Assembly: GCA_973895155.1 (NCBI GenBank)
Contig: OZ316897.1
Span: forward strand, 5,332,001-5,396,000
Reading direction: 5' to 3'
Origin: Marsupella aquatica
Lineage: Eukaryota > Marchantiophyta
DNA length: 64,000 nt
Positions 10,401-20,716 of the stretch are shown here, piece after piece (positions within the stretch are counted from its first letter, which is position 1; every line of letters starts with the position of its first letter). The notes beneath the pieces were generated by a model, which was given only the letters and a program-made list of their open reading frames with translations, made no database searches and had not been told where the DNA came from. A program made the translations under genes and the position numbers.

Positions 10401-13400
10401 ATGGAGATTTGAGGATTTTCAGAAAGGCGACGGAGAACAGGCAATTCTCATCTCGACTGTATTCTAAGCGATGAAGGACAAGGAGTGGGGGCAATTTTTC
10501 TTTTGAATAGGTGCGATTTGATAAGAATAGAGGAGATGGTGATGAGATTCGGCGATGAGATGGTGCTGGCAACAAAAGCATGTGATTTATGTAGCGTGCA
10601 CAGAAGGGGAGGTGGCGGGGACGTGAGATGAGATGAGGTAGAAAGAGGAGAACGAGAATTTCTGACGATGGCAAGGCGTTCAGAGTAAAGAGTGTGATAG
10701 ACAGTTAAGGAAGAGAATCGAAGGGAGTTCATGAAAAGCTGATGTCAAGAGGAAGAAGCTATGGTGAGCTCGTAAGGGAGAGGAAGATTGACAGCCGGAG
10801 GCAGGAAATTTACTTTTTTTTAGGGAGTGAAAGCTTTTTTTTGAAAAGGAACGCGAGTGGTGAGAGGTGAAGCTAGGGTGAGAAAATAAAGGATCAAAGA
10901 GGACTTCTGGATCGGGGGAATAAAGAGAAGAACCGGAATGAGTGAACGGATGTACGAGGATAAGCAAGCCAAGCAGTAAATGCTCTCAGGGACGGAGCGA
11001 AGCGAAGGCGGAATGGAGAGGAATAGAAGGTTGATTGAATCGAACCCACATTTCCATTCCAGGCTTCAATTGAGTGAGAGCGTGGTTTTCGTGCTCTGAA
11101 ACATTCCATTAGAGCATTTCCCTTTTTGCCGTTTGCCCAAAATCTTCGACTTCTTTTCGCGGTCATCTCGTCTGACAACAAGGATTCCTATGCCGGAGGC
11201 TGCTAAGGGAGGCGCTGGAGCTCAAAGACGCCATCGACTCGAACGAAAGTAGATAAGGAGGAAAACGGCCGACAGTAAGCAGGAAGGGGAAGCGACTTGG
11301 AGAGACAGATTTATAAGTAGAAAGGTAGCGAAACAAAGCGCAGGGGCAGAGAGGACGAATGTACCGAAGAAATTGAGGAAGTAACCTGATGAATGAAGAA
11401 GAGCACATTTGGAGATTTTCAGGAGACAGAGTTCAAGCTGCAAACGCCCTTTGATAAGAATTAAAACCAAGAGGCTCAGAGTATTAAAGAAAAATGGTGG
11501 TGTGAATGATCAACCGTGTTCAGATGGAGAGCTTTCGAAAGAAGAAGAGAATTGAGGGACGATAAGCACTTACGAGCGGGTATCCCGGGCGAGAAAAGAA
11601 GCACAAGACAGGGAAAAAGCAATTTTGAAGCTTAGTTTAAAAGTAGGGAACCAGGCTTAAAGTAGGTTAAAGAAAAAGGAGAAAATTTAATAATAATAAC
11701 CTAGAGGAAGGAAGCAGGATGGCAGGGAGAAAATTCTTCTTCCTTTGGGATTGGGAGGACAAGGAGATGGGGCAGGAAAGAAAGAATTATGGAGTGCTTA
11801 AAAAGGAGGAAAAGGAAGCCGAGAAGAAAGAGGCAAGACGACGTTTGAAGTTATGTAGTGAGTGCTTGGGGTTAACAATTGATGATTAGCTAAGCAACCG
11901 TGAATAAGACCAGTTGAACCTGACCTGGAGACCTGACCTGACCTGAGTCGAAGCCCCATATGAGGAAGAACCGACAATAATGACTTTGTAGACTAAAAAG
12001 ATGTTGTAATTTCAAAACCTTAAAAGGGTTTAAAATGAATAAAAAGGAGAAGAAATAAAGAAGAGTGTTTCTGAAAAATCTTGGATGTTGCAAAAGTGTT
12101 GAAAATAGATTGAGTGAATTCTATCTATCCTGAAAACAAGGAATAAGAATAAGAGTTGAAAATTAAAATGACTTGATTGATTTTTAAGGAGTGAACTAAA
12201 ACAATTTTTGTTAAACCATCTATTATCTACAAAAAGCACCTTAGCTTGAACCAATAAGGAATAGAATGATTGAATAGAGAAAATTGTTTGTTTTAAAGAA
12301 GCTAAAGTACGAAAGGAAAAATTATGCTAAATAGAACCTCTTAACTCGGATTGAAACACATTAAGAAAACTGATACACATGTGATTAAAAGAAAGTAAGA
12401 AAGTCCCTAAACTATGTAAGAAACTAGTATTTCATACCGCCATTAACGGTTCCCCGGACAACGCTAGGGTGGAAGGTAGCATTGCGGAGCGTCATCTTGG
12501 AGTAGAGAGTATGTTTTACTGTACAAACATAGTTGCCACACTAGATCCTAGTGCTCCTAGGGGATGGATAGATGAGGCGGCACGAGAGGCTGACTACGAG
12601 GATGATAGACTCACTGGGGCATCTGGAGAGCGTCTCATAGGCTCAGCAGAGCGTTTACAGCTCACAACATTTATGTTGTATAACTCACCCAAGGTTGTCG
12701 GGGAGTGGACAACATTTTATGAGGAGGAGAAGCAAAACAGTCGACGCCCACGGTTATTTCCCAAGTTTCACCCATACATGAAGGAGAAGTTGTTAGAAGT
12801 GGATGCCCTAGTGGGTACCGGGGAGAGTGTATTACACTACCCAAACGTGACAGATAAACTTCGTACCTTGGTTCATGGTCCACTACTTATAGTCACGACT
12901 CGGACTGCCATGTGGTCAAAGGGGAGACATTTTCGTGTGGAACGACTTGATGAGAAGAGGGCAGCTACACAGGATTGTGGGGTGATGGGTTGGTTCACCC
13001 AAGATTCCCAGAGTAGCATGTCAGACATGAATCCCATTCGCTCCACCGTGGCCCATTATGGGAAGATTGAGGAGATCCTAACAGTGAAGTACCATGCACA
13101 TACTACTTTGGAGGAAGTGGTTTTCAAGTGCAAATGGTTCAAGATGAATCTTGTAGGCCACAATCGTACTTGTGAAGATGATGCATGCGGTTTTACTCGT
13201 TTGAAGACATCCGCAAATAGTGTCATCAGTTCCAACTGGAGGTCCTCAGATCCCTTTGCCTTCCCACATCACCTTGAGCAATGCTTTTACCTACCCTATC
13301 CCAATGACCCCAAGTGGTCCATTGTCATGCCGTATATTCCCAGATCACGGTCCATAGTCCAAGAGAGACCCAACGTAGTTGTAGTGGAAGATAGAGACAT

Positions 13401-13416
13401 ACCCCCCACGAGTTAG
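7464..13416 (+). pseudogene. Tnp2-family CACTA transposase with DUF4218-like and DUF4216-like regions, interrupted
   Basis: Coding blocks are 7,464-8,030, about 8,032-8,644, 8,705-9,742 and 12,466-13,416. Tnp2 signatures include ILFRGEHE, a Cys motif CPKCKKPRYGDD (shifted frame near 8,045), LGLAADGISPF, LTNYNIPPWM and MIIPGPK. Further on come HLLDPMHIEGNVGKSL and the DUF4218-like block (KTHDYHRLLEHVLPVAI to MYWVERYMGVMKSYV). The block after the insertion (EGSIAERHLG, GRHFRVERLDEKR, EQCFYLPYPNDPKW) is DUF4216-like. Damage consists of a frameshift near 8,030, TGA at 8,141 and TGA at 8,297 (where the family has Arg before LGLA, so CGA to TGA), and the 2.7-kb insertion. Removing the insertion rejoins FNRA to RVEGSIAE in frame. 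The product would have excised and integrated the element in the nucleus. This copy is inactive. Confidence 0.85.
9743..12461. mobile_element. 2.7-kb purine-rich insertion in the Tnp2 gene
   Basis: The tetranucleotide CGCT flanks the insert on both sides (9,739-9,742 and 12,462-12,465), and the transposase frame continues exactly across it. The ends read GTCGTTGGG and CCCCGGACA, close to TG...CA if the edge is shifted by one base. The interior (about 9,900-11,900) is strikingly purine-rich on the plus strand with almost no pyrimidine runs, and contains no gene I can support. A solo LTR or a non-autonomous element is the likeliest class. Confidence 0.55.
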
Positions 13417-13619
13417 TATAAATTGTAGACCCCACCATCTTCATGTATATTTTTACCGGCACTATCTTTTTATCGGCATTCTACGATTTTTCTCATTGTC
13501 CACAATTTCATGCAGTATACATATCTATTGCTTAAAGTATGCCCCATATCTGAATCCATTAATTCCATGCAACCTATACATTGTAAAACACTAAAGTCCC
13601 ATATGTCCCATTCAAATAC

Positions 13620-14136
13620 CATCAAAAACATATCGGACACACATAAGTACTGCCAAAGCAAAAAACCCCTTCCCATCCTCAAAGTATCAGATTTTCCGAT
13701 ACTATAACAATCGGAAGCCACTATCCGATACTCCACAGATCGGACGCTTAAGCCCGCAGCCGAGGAGGGGTCCAATAGAAATTTCAACGGATAGTAACCG
13801 ATACCTCAGCCTTCGCAAATGATTTCCGTTGTAACTAGTATCGGTAAATGTCCGAAACCAAACCTATTGGAATTAGCTTTCGATACTATTATTATCGGAC
13901 GTCTGAAAAACATGTCGGCTCTCAATTTGCGATACAGGATGTTTCGGACATTGCCCGATATGATGGGTATTGGATAAATTTTTCGATACAAAACATATTG
14001 GATAATAATGTCTGATTTTGGTAGTATCGGAAGTTCCGTAGCTGGGAGTATCGGAAGTTTTCCGTTGTGTTTAGTATCGGGCGCGTTGAGAAACGCGTGT
14101 TTTTAGTATCGGAGAAGTGCCTAAAATGTACTAGTG
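13620..14136. repeat. Subterminal repeats and right terminus of the CACTA element
   Basis: Motifs of the type TATCGGA and AGTATCGGAAGT occur many times in both orientations up to the terminal CTAGTG at 14,131-14,136. They are the expected binding sites for a CACTA-encoded protein near the element end. The last copies sit within 40 bp of the terminus. Confidence 0.65.
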
Positions 14137-16297
14137 AAAGGAGTCAAGAAAATTTAGAGAATTATTTAATCGGTGATCAGCTTGATTGAGGCATGGAATT
14201 AGGTAGGAATGAAGACTCCATCAACAATTGTTTATAAAATATGGTGGATTAGGTAATCATCAGTTGCAGGCAACAAAGTGAAGCAGTCGTTGTCTAGAAA
14301 AACAAGTCGAATTGGAGAGATAATATCAAATTATAAGTCGTCAAAGTTGAAATTCGTGGAAAACGAATGGTAGGAAAACTCAGCGACACCAAATATTTTC
14401 TAGAGCCACATTCGCCTAACCAAATTGGCTGAAATTTGGTGTGAAGGTAAAAGGAAAGTAGGCGCAACTTTTGGCAAAGTATGAGCACCAATCAAGGTCT
14501 GGTTGGTGAGAGAAATATCAGATGCTAGAGGGGGTATGCAGCTCTTTATCTTTTGCTGAAAATCGGATTTCACTCATTCAATCACACGAATGCGGCTATG
14601 GTCCATTGATTGGTGGGAAGGTGGTTGTTGTGATTAGTTGGGATTGTGAAGCACATGAGGAAGAAGGTAGGGGGTTGGAAAGGAAGGTCAAAATAGAGTT
14701 GGGAGTTTCAATCGCAAGTCGCCGAAACTGAAAATCGCAAAAATGATGAATAGAGAAAATTAGCGACAGTAAATATTTTCTATAGCAACATTTGCTCAAC
14801 CAAATTGACTGAAATTTGGTGTCAAGGTAGAAGGGAAGTAGACGCACCTTCTGGCAAAATATGAGCACCAACCAAGGTCTGGTTGGTGAGAGAAAAATCA
14901 GATGCCAAAAAGTTTGATGATAATTTTTCTACACAAATTACTGCGAGTTTGTTTGAAGTTCTTGAAGCACATGGAGAGTGTTATGGTGGAGGAAGACTAC
15001 TCTTGTATGAATGAGACCTTCAAGGTGAATTATGCTGATTGATTGTGAAAGAAAGTGAGCTACTGTTGATCATTGGAGGATGAGGGGGAACTGATGTATA
15101 GCAGTAGACCAAGGGCAATCATCAATTGGATTGTAGTGGACAATTGATTTGAATTAGTGGACCAAAGTTTAAATGGAGGTTAGAAGCTTGATTAGGAGCT
15201 ACATTGAGAGGGAAGCACTCAGCCCATGGTGAGGTTTGGATTGGAGTGGATTGGAGTGGTTGAAAAGTATTTAAGGATTGTAGTTTTTTGTGTTGGGGGA
15301 CAAATGCCTTGTTGCTTAGTAAAAACTTTACCCGCATGGAGTGGAAACTAAGATCAACAAGCATATGATCCTAGAGTTGGATAGTTGTAGAGAAGTGAGA
15401 AGGACCTTGGACAAAGGTTCCATTTGTTTCAGGAAATTTATGATGTTACAAAAGTCTCTTCTTCTTGAATCCTTTTTTTGCTATGATTTCAATTCTTTAG
15501 TTAACATGAGAACTGAGCTTTAGAGAGATTGAGTACTTGGATGTTACCTTGTGCTCAAGCCGGTTGATTTCCAGAATGTTTGATATGCTTTATGTGGTGT
15601 GTTTTGTTATTTATCTTTGGTGTTCCATTGGCCAAAGTTACCTCTGGGAGTGACACTCTAATTTCTAGAGCCGGGAGGTGATTTTTGACTAGGGAAGCTG
15701 CTATATAAAATCTTATGCTTGAGATTGTGTTGTAGTTGGGACCTATGGGCTCAGCCACTAGTTCCATTCTACAAACCAATTGATGGTAAGAATAGCAACA
15801 TAACAACAACAAAACTTATATATGGGGTACCCAATAGGGTTTTCTCACTGACCTATTGGTTTGTTGTTGGAATATAAGATCAACTAGAAGTTGTGGTGTG
15901 ACTTCAGGTTCTCCCTGGTCCGGGCAGTACACCTTGGCATCATATTGGCGGTTCCTTATGAAGCCTTGGTGCCTCTAGTTGTGAGATTTTAGTAGGGGCT
16001 TGCTTGCAGGTTTTCCCTAGCTACCCTACTTGAAGCATATTAGTAAAAGTTGCACTTTCATAGGGAAGGAGTCCTTGTGGAGAGTTAAGTTGTTTTGTCG
16101 TTGTAGTCTATTTCTTTTGAAGTGGAGAAAGCTCTTCAGCCTCTTGGAAGATAGAGGTGGGGTTTTGTTGGTTCTAAGAAGTATTTTCATCCATCTTTCG
16201 CTTGTGGTCCCACCCTAAGCTCTTCCATGGGAACAAACTGGTAGAAATAGATATTATGCTTGGGTTGTGTGCTACCCGTGAGTTACCCACCACAACA
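14137..16297 (+). repeat. Probable 5' LTR region of a Ty3/gypsy element
   Basis: The stretch ends at ACAACA (16,292-16,297), directly before a primer-binding site, so its right part must be the 5' LTR. Where the LTR begins is not clear to me, and part of the region may be host DNA outside the LTR. It contains no credible gene. It includes a diverged direct duplication of about 215 bp (14,310-14,525 and 14,690-14,905), both copies holding AAGGTCTGGTTGGTGAGAGA. Confidence 0.45.
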
Positions 16298-16318
16298 TTT
16301 TGGTGCCGCTGCCGGGGA
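16298..16318 (+). other. Gypsy primer-binding site, complementary to tRNA-Asp
   Basis: The sequence TTTTGGTGCCGCTGCCGG, starting at 16,298, follows the LTR end. From TGG it matches the site complementary to the 3' end of plant tRNA-Asp (TGGCGCCGTTGCCGGGG) at about 15 of 17 positions. Sites of this type are used by plant Tat/Athila-type Ty3/gypsy elements. It fixes the direction of this element as plus strand here. Confidence 0.7.
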
Positions 16319-16353
16319 GTTGTGGCGTGAAGACAAGAAGTGGAAGACCTGGA

Positions 16354-16524
16354 TGAGTGAACAACAGTAACGATATTCAACAAGGAGTGTAAAAAAGACT
16401 ATTGCAGATCAGGAGGAGGAAGGGAGAGCTTCATCGAGGGACGCTTTGGTGAAGAGGACCACACCTGCACCGACTGTAGCTGCGGTACCAGTTCAGATCA
16501 CTCCTGCCCAGGTAATTCCAATAT
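16354..16524 (+). pseudogene. Gypsy Gag, N-terminal fragment
   Basis: An ATG at 16,354 opens a frame that contains one TAA (16,366-16,368, explicable as CAA to TAA) and then runs open to the element B insertion point. The residues just before the break include TTPAPTVAAVPVQITPAQ, a Pro/Val-rich linker typical before the Gag core. The rest of the gag gene lies on the opposite strand at 38,570-38,178 and then 27,139-26,426. When the two insertions are discounted, the frame passes correctly from this fragment to the 38.5-kb fragment. Confidence 0.65.
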
Positions 16525-16574
16525 CAGCCTATTCATTAAAAGTGTATTTTCTTTTGTTCACAGATCAATCTTGA

Positions 16575-16660
16575 AATGTACACTTTCATGTCCCCAAATG
16601 TACACTTTAAGAAACCCAAATGTACACTTTTTGGTCTCTAAATGTACACTTTAGAGGCCA
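16575..16660. repeat. Subterminal repeats AAATGTACACTTT of element B, left end
   Basis: Four copies of a motif close to AAATGTACACTTT occur within about 85 bp, each with the palindromic core TGTACA. The other end of element B (38,605-38,915) has about ten copies of the reverse complement AAAGTGTACATTTGG. Such subterminal clusters are usual transposase-binding sites. Confidence 0.75.
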
Positions 16661-16794
16661 AATCATATTAGTATTATATTAATAAATAATACATATTATA
16701 TCATTTATTGATTCACAAAGAATAATAGAATAGAGATCATTATTTATTAATTCACAAAGAATAGTAGGATAGAGATCATACTTATAAAAACATT

Positions 16795-18036
16795 TCAGCA
16801 CAAAGAAGCCCTTGAATATGTGTGAACAAAATGACATAACTCCATATAGATTATAAAATAATATACAATTATCTCCAAATTTATAATGTATTTCTTCTGT
16901 CTAAGGGGCTTAACATGAGTCAGATCTCTAAACAAAGTGCTCCTTACAATGTGTATTTGACACGTGCCCCTTTCTCCTTTACTATCTACCCTAGTGTCAC
17001 GGTTGCAAGTCCCTTTATCTTTTGGGAGCTGAAACTTGGTGGTGTTGTTCCTAATGGCTATAATCTCCCGCAAAAAATGTCTGGGATTTTCTCTATACGG
17101 ACTTGAATAGTCCCGTCCTACAAATGCTTTAGCAAGTGAGGTGACAAGTGCATCGTCAAGTTCTGCCTCAGGACGTAAACTACATATACGATGCTTCACG
17201 TTCCAAGAAATCTCATTGCTATTGAGGTCCAACACACTATGCGTAAACTGTGACTTCCAAATTTTTGTTGCGCATCTCTTACTAAGTTGATCATAAGTAA
17301 TTTCATTTTTTACCTTGTCTCTCTTTATGTGCAATAGAGACCACAGTGTAGAGTTAAGAAGAAGATAACATCTAATGTCACTTGCATGTGATAGTTTCTC
17401 AAGACAAGGCCAAAGAATTATAAGAAGAAAATTATCTCCACGATTGGCATGCGTGTAGGGCACTGGAAATAGTCCGGTCATGCTTCGGTTGGCAAATGCC
17501 TTAAGGGGGGAGTCATCCACAAGGAGGGTGTTGGTTTCATCATATAGATTTCCAAATCCACTCCATACCACCCGAAAATCCTTCAGTAGAAGATTTTCCT
17601 TTCCGTTTGTAATGTCACGCCTTTGAATGCCTGTGTCAAAGGCTTCCACCTGTGTGAATACAAACTTAAGTTTCAATCTCTCCTCAACAGTGAACATCAT
17701 GTTCAGCATTTTCACTGTTCGTTGTACCCCAGCACATGTCCAAATTGCAACGTCAAATCGGTCAAAAACCAACTTTAGAAACTCATGGAGCCCTGGCCTT
17801 TCTGTATACATGCGACTAATTCCATTTTTTCTATCCCAATGCACTCCATTTGGGGTCACAACATTTCTGGATTTGCCCTTGCTTTGGAATTCAACTGAAT
17901 CCCAAAGTATTTTGTTAAGATCCAAAATCAACAATTTGCGCTTGATGGAACAAGGTCTTGGTTCTGCAAGTGCAACAAATACCAATCTTAGAGAAAAAAC
18001 CACATTTGAAGTTTGGATAGAGATCATCTCTGTCAA
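16795..18036 (-). CDS. FCP1/NIF-type HAD phosphatase-like protein carried by element B
   Basis: A 413-residue open frame matches the FCP1-like (NLI-interacting factor) HAD fold: LLILDLNKIL (motif I, about residues 34-43), FDVAIWTCAG (motif II region) and NTLLVDDSPLKAF (motif IV). The family catalyses dephosphorylation, classically of the RNA polymerase II C-terminal domain. Here the second Asp of the DxD motif is Asn (D-L-N). I recall plant relatives with a DLNG signature, so this need not mean recent decay, but activity is uncertain. The frame is uninterrupted, unlike other genes of element B, though the true start probably lies in an upstream exon. It is transcribed towards the left terminus at 16,525. 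The C-terminal 40 residues are hydrophobic and may be readthrough beyond the true end of the coding exon. Confidence 0.6.
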   Translation of the reverse strand: MTEMISIQTSNVVFSLRLVFVALAEPRPCSIKRKLLILDLNKILWDSVEFQSKGKSRNVVTPNGVHWDRKNGISRMYTERPGLHEFLKLVFDRFDVAIWTCAGVQRTVKMLNMMFTVEERLKLKFVFTQVEAFDTGIQRRDITNGKENLLLKDFRVVWSGFGNLYDETNTLLVDDSPLKAFANRSMTGLFPVPYTHANRGDNFLLIILWPCLEKLSHASDIRCYLLLNSTLWSLLHIKRDKVKNEITYDQLSKRCATKIWKSQFTHSVLDLNSNEISWNVKHRICSLRPEAELDDALVTSLAKAFVGRDYSSPYRENPRHFLREIIAIRNNTTKFQLPKDKGTCNRDTRVDSKGERGTCQIHIVRSTLFRDLTHVKPLRQKKYIINLEIIVYYFIIYMELCHFVHTYSRASLC

Positions 18037-18240
18037 TCCTGCATACTGACCGTATTCATTGAGAAACCGTAAAGAGGAGATGGATATTGATACTGATGCT
18101 CTAATTGTTAAACTTGAAGTATAATTATACAGACTATATTATATCAAATTGATAAGGTCACATGGCTCAATCTAGACCTTGGCTAACAATGAGATCCATA
18201 TTCATCAATCAAGATATCATCACCGAGCTCTTGTTGGATC

Positions 18241-18527
18241 CTCGGGGGGTTAACTTAGTGTATATTTTGGGGTACCACGTGCGATCCTAGCCTAATATAA
18301 ACACACCTATTTTATAATGGGAATATTCTAAAAATATTCTCTATTTTCAATACTAATGACCTATTTTACTTTATAAAAGGTATACATTAGAGAATATTCT
18401 ACAAATATAGGTTTATAATACCTTCTTTTGCTTCCTACACTTTTTAAAAATTTAGCTAATTTATATGAAAAATACCTATTTTGGATCGCACGTGGTTCCT
18501 AAGATTGTTGATAGTCAACCCCCCGAG
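18241..18527. mobile_element. 287-bp MITE with 8-bp target duplication
   Basis: The element begins CTCGGGGGGTTAACT and ends AGTCAACCCCCCGAG, giving terminal inverted repeats. A second inverted pair lies inside (ACCACGTGCGATCC at the left, GGATCGCACGTGGTT at the right). It is flanked by perfect 8-bp duplications GTTGGATC (18,233-18,240 and 18,528-18,535). The inside is AT-rich and non-coding. The 8-bp duplication fits hAT-type or similar non-autonomous elements. It sits just upstream of the FCP1-like frame, probably in an intron or the promoter. Confidence 0.85.
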
Positions 18528-18768
18528 GTTGGATCTCATAATTGACATCGAAGGTACTCTCCTCTATCCAATAAGGTGCAGACCAAACCGGAGTTATCAA
18601 TCCCAATCCTCCACTTCTATAAGTTGGATCTTTCTTGTGCTTTTTGTACGAGTCAATTGTTCAAAATTGATTGAGCAGCATCCAACGCAACTTCAGTTCC
18701 TACATCGGGTCCACTTTTCCACACGTAACATTGACAATCATATTCAAGTGACTTATATCCAGTTGATC

Positions 18769-19050
18769 CTACTCTCTTCCCTTTCTTTTTTGAGAGTGGA
18801 AGGATAACAGGACTTCTTGATGTGATCGAACAAACACCAATTTGTCATCAAAAGCGGAAAAGAGTGTATCGGGACAAATTGAAGCACCTGCCTGGTTGTC
18901 AGCAGTCGTGGATGCACTTGCTTCATTCACGGGAATGTCAGCTATTTGGATGGGTTGTGGTCTCAATCCCAATGTGTCGAGTTCATTATGCCTCTCCGCA
19001 CCTTGATTGAGAAGGTTGTTTTAAGACAATTTTTCAAATGTATCAACTTC
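18769..19050 (-). CDS. Possible upstream exon of the FCP1-like gene
   Basis: A minus-strand open stretch encodes a segment with QPIQIADIPVNEASAS and a basic end (SHQEVLLSFHSQKRKGRE). It lies upstream of the FCP1-like frame on the same strand, inside element B's left arm and next to the inversion breakpoint. There is no recognisable domain and splice sites are not certain. It could be the truncated N-terminal exon of the phosphatase gene or of an unrelated element B gene cut by the rearrangement. Confidence 0.25.
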
Positions 19051-19055
19051 TAGCT

Positions 19056-20710
19056 CACCGGCTATAATTTTCTCGGTGGTGGTGAGCATGGTCAAGGGGC
19101 GCCAGTTGCTGAGCTCTTGTACTTCTTGATTCTTGGGAATGAGTTTAATAACTCCTACAGAGGCCTTAGTAGTCAACCAACCATATGTCCAGAATGCCTG
19201 AATCATTTCCACACACGCGAATTTCATGTACTCCCACCCAATGTGCAGCATTTCCAAGGTTACCCCATCAATCCCAGGAGACTTGTCCCTGGGTAGAGCT
19301 AGGACCGTTTTTTCAATTTTTGCTGCATCAGGTACAGCGGCCAACGCAGCATTCTTGCGCGATGTGATCTTAGTGGTGATGAGTTCCATCATGGTATCCC
19401 GGAGTCTCCCTCTCATTCACACTAGAATCATGAGCATAGAGTTCTGTGTAGAATGATGACACCTCCCGAAGAATTTGTTCTTCGTCTTCGCAATCTTCCC
19501 CATTTGCCAATGTTAGACGTTTGATGCTTTCTTTGGCTTGCTTAGCCTTAAGCTGGTTGATGAAGTATTTTGTGGGCACCTCCCCTAACTGGAGCCAACA
19601 AACCCTACTTTTCCGTCTGAGTTTGATTGCATCATCCTGGACAATTCTCCTCACTCGCTCTTCCTCCTTTTGTAGATCCTTGATATATCGGGAGTGGCAA
19701 CAAGACCAGCCTGGATATGCAAATCTTGTAGTTGGTTCCCGGGATGTTGTGACAACCTACCCTCCATTCTTTTGTGTTTTTCAGCTTGAAGAAACCGTTT
19801 CACAGCGCCCCATGCCAGGTCCCAATTTACCCGGGGATCCCTAGTGTCGTCCATGTGTTGATTCCATGTCTCCTTCAATGCATGCTCCATCTCAGGGGAG
19901 TCAATGATGCCGACGTCCATTTTGAAGTATGTGGATTTCCTTTGAAGTCCCATTTGGGATTTTTGTTTGAGAACAAAGGTGGTGATGACGGGAATGTGGT
20001 TAGAGATAGTTTCTCTCCCATCATGAGTACAAGTCTGGACGAAAGTGCATCAATCATTATGGTTGCTGCTGTAATTCCTATCCAACCTTGATTGGTCAAG
20101 TCTGGCAGAGTGCGTTGATTGTTTAGTGAAGTGTGGTCCCAGCTTGGCTCCAACACACAAGTAGTTGTCAACCAGATCCAGGTGTTCCAAAAATTTATTC
20201 CAAGCTCTGTATTCAGTGCCGTGGATGCAAGAAGATGGTCCAGCAGCGTCGTCCCACAATTCTACCATATTCCAGTCGCCACAGAGAACCCAGTTGGATT
20301 GACTCGTGTGGGCTTTTAGCCACTTCTAGAGATTGATTCTCTCTCTTCTCTCGTTTGGGGCGTAGACAGATCCGATGTTAAGATCACCAATTTCAGCCTG
20401 GATTTTAGCCCACACAAATGTCCCATCACCTTTGCGCCCATGGTCGATGACGATTAAATGGGTGAGAATCGTGATCGCAGCGCCCGCCCTACCATTTGTG
20501 TCGCAATCAATTAGATGCATCCCAGCCTGGTTCAGCACCTTCAGCTAAAACAACGCTCTATCCTATTTGATCTTCAGTTCTTGAAAGCACATAATAGCTT
20601 TCTCCTACTTGCTTCAACGCATCCACATTCCAATTTGCTTAACCTTCAGCGGGTCATTAAGTCCCTGTGTGTTCCACTGGCAGATGGTAAGGGTGGTGTC
20701 CATCATCTTA
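19056..20710 (-). pseudogene. LINE ORF2: AP endonuclease and partial reverse transcriptase
   Basis: The endonuclease begins with TLTICQWNTQGLNDPLK (about 20,700-20,650). Further endonuclease blocks carry GSVYAPNERRERINL and CGDWNM (about 20,400-20,260). The linker holds CWLQLGEVPTKYF (about 19,600), and the RT domain begins with LPRDKSPGIDGVTLEML and continues to LIPKN and NWRPLTML (19,290-19,060). Target-primed reverse transcription is the role of the family. Several frameshifts and stops split the frame, and the palm motifs (YADD box) are missing because the gene ends at the rearrangement boundary. Confidence 0.8.
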
Positions 20711-20716
20711 ATGTTG

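Larger units (their letters stand above)
1..14136 (+). mobile_element. CACTA (En/Spm-type) DNA transposon, left end outside the window
   Basis: The right end is at 14,131-14,136, where the sequence reads CTAGTG and so ends in the TAGTG expected of a CACTA element. It is preceded by a cluster of TATCGGA-type subterminal repeats (13,620-14,120). Inside lie a SET-domain gene (2,109-7,328) and a Tnp2-family transposase (7,464-13,416), both on the plus strand. The matching CACTAGTACATTTTAGGC terminus does not occur on the left side, so the left end probably lies before base 1. Two later insertions (3,073-6,931 and 9,743-12,461) interrupt the genes cleanly, and the coding frame resumes exactly after each. 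The element is decayed by stops and at least one frameshift. Confidence 0.75.
16525..19055. mobile_element. Element B, left arm (large TIR DNA transposon)
   Basis: The arm starts CAGCCTATTCATTAAAAGTG at 16,525, preceded by AT, and shares its first 32 bp (about 28 identical) with the terminus at 38,571. Subterminal motifs AAATGTACACTTT (16,575-16,660) are the reverse complement of those inside the 38.6-kb end. An FCP1-like gene and a MITE lie within. The arm ends near 19,055, where it abuts a truncated LINE reverse transcriptase. Because the two ends of element B point the same way while the flanking gypsy halves point opposite ways, this arm and the 38.6-48.8 kb arm are best read as one element separated by an inversion. 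Confidence 0.7.

Noticed and set aside
10019-11470. Several 80-140 residue minus-strand frames in the Tnp2 insertion
   Set aside because: They arise because the purine-rich plus strand gives a pyrimidine-rich complement with few stop codons. They share no motif and overlap in several frames.
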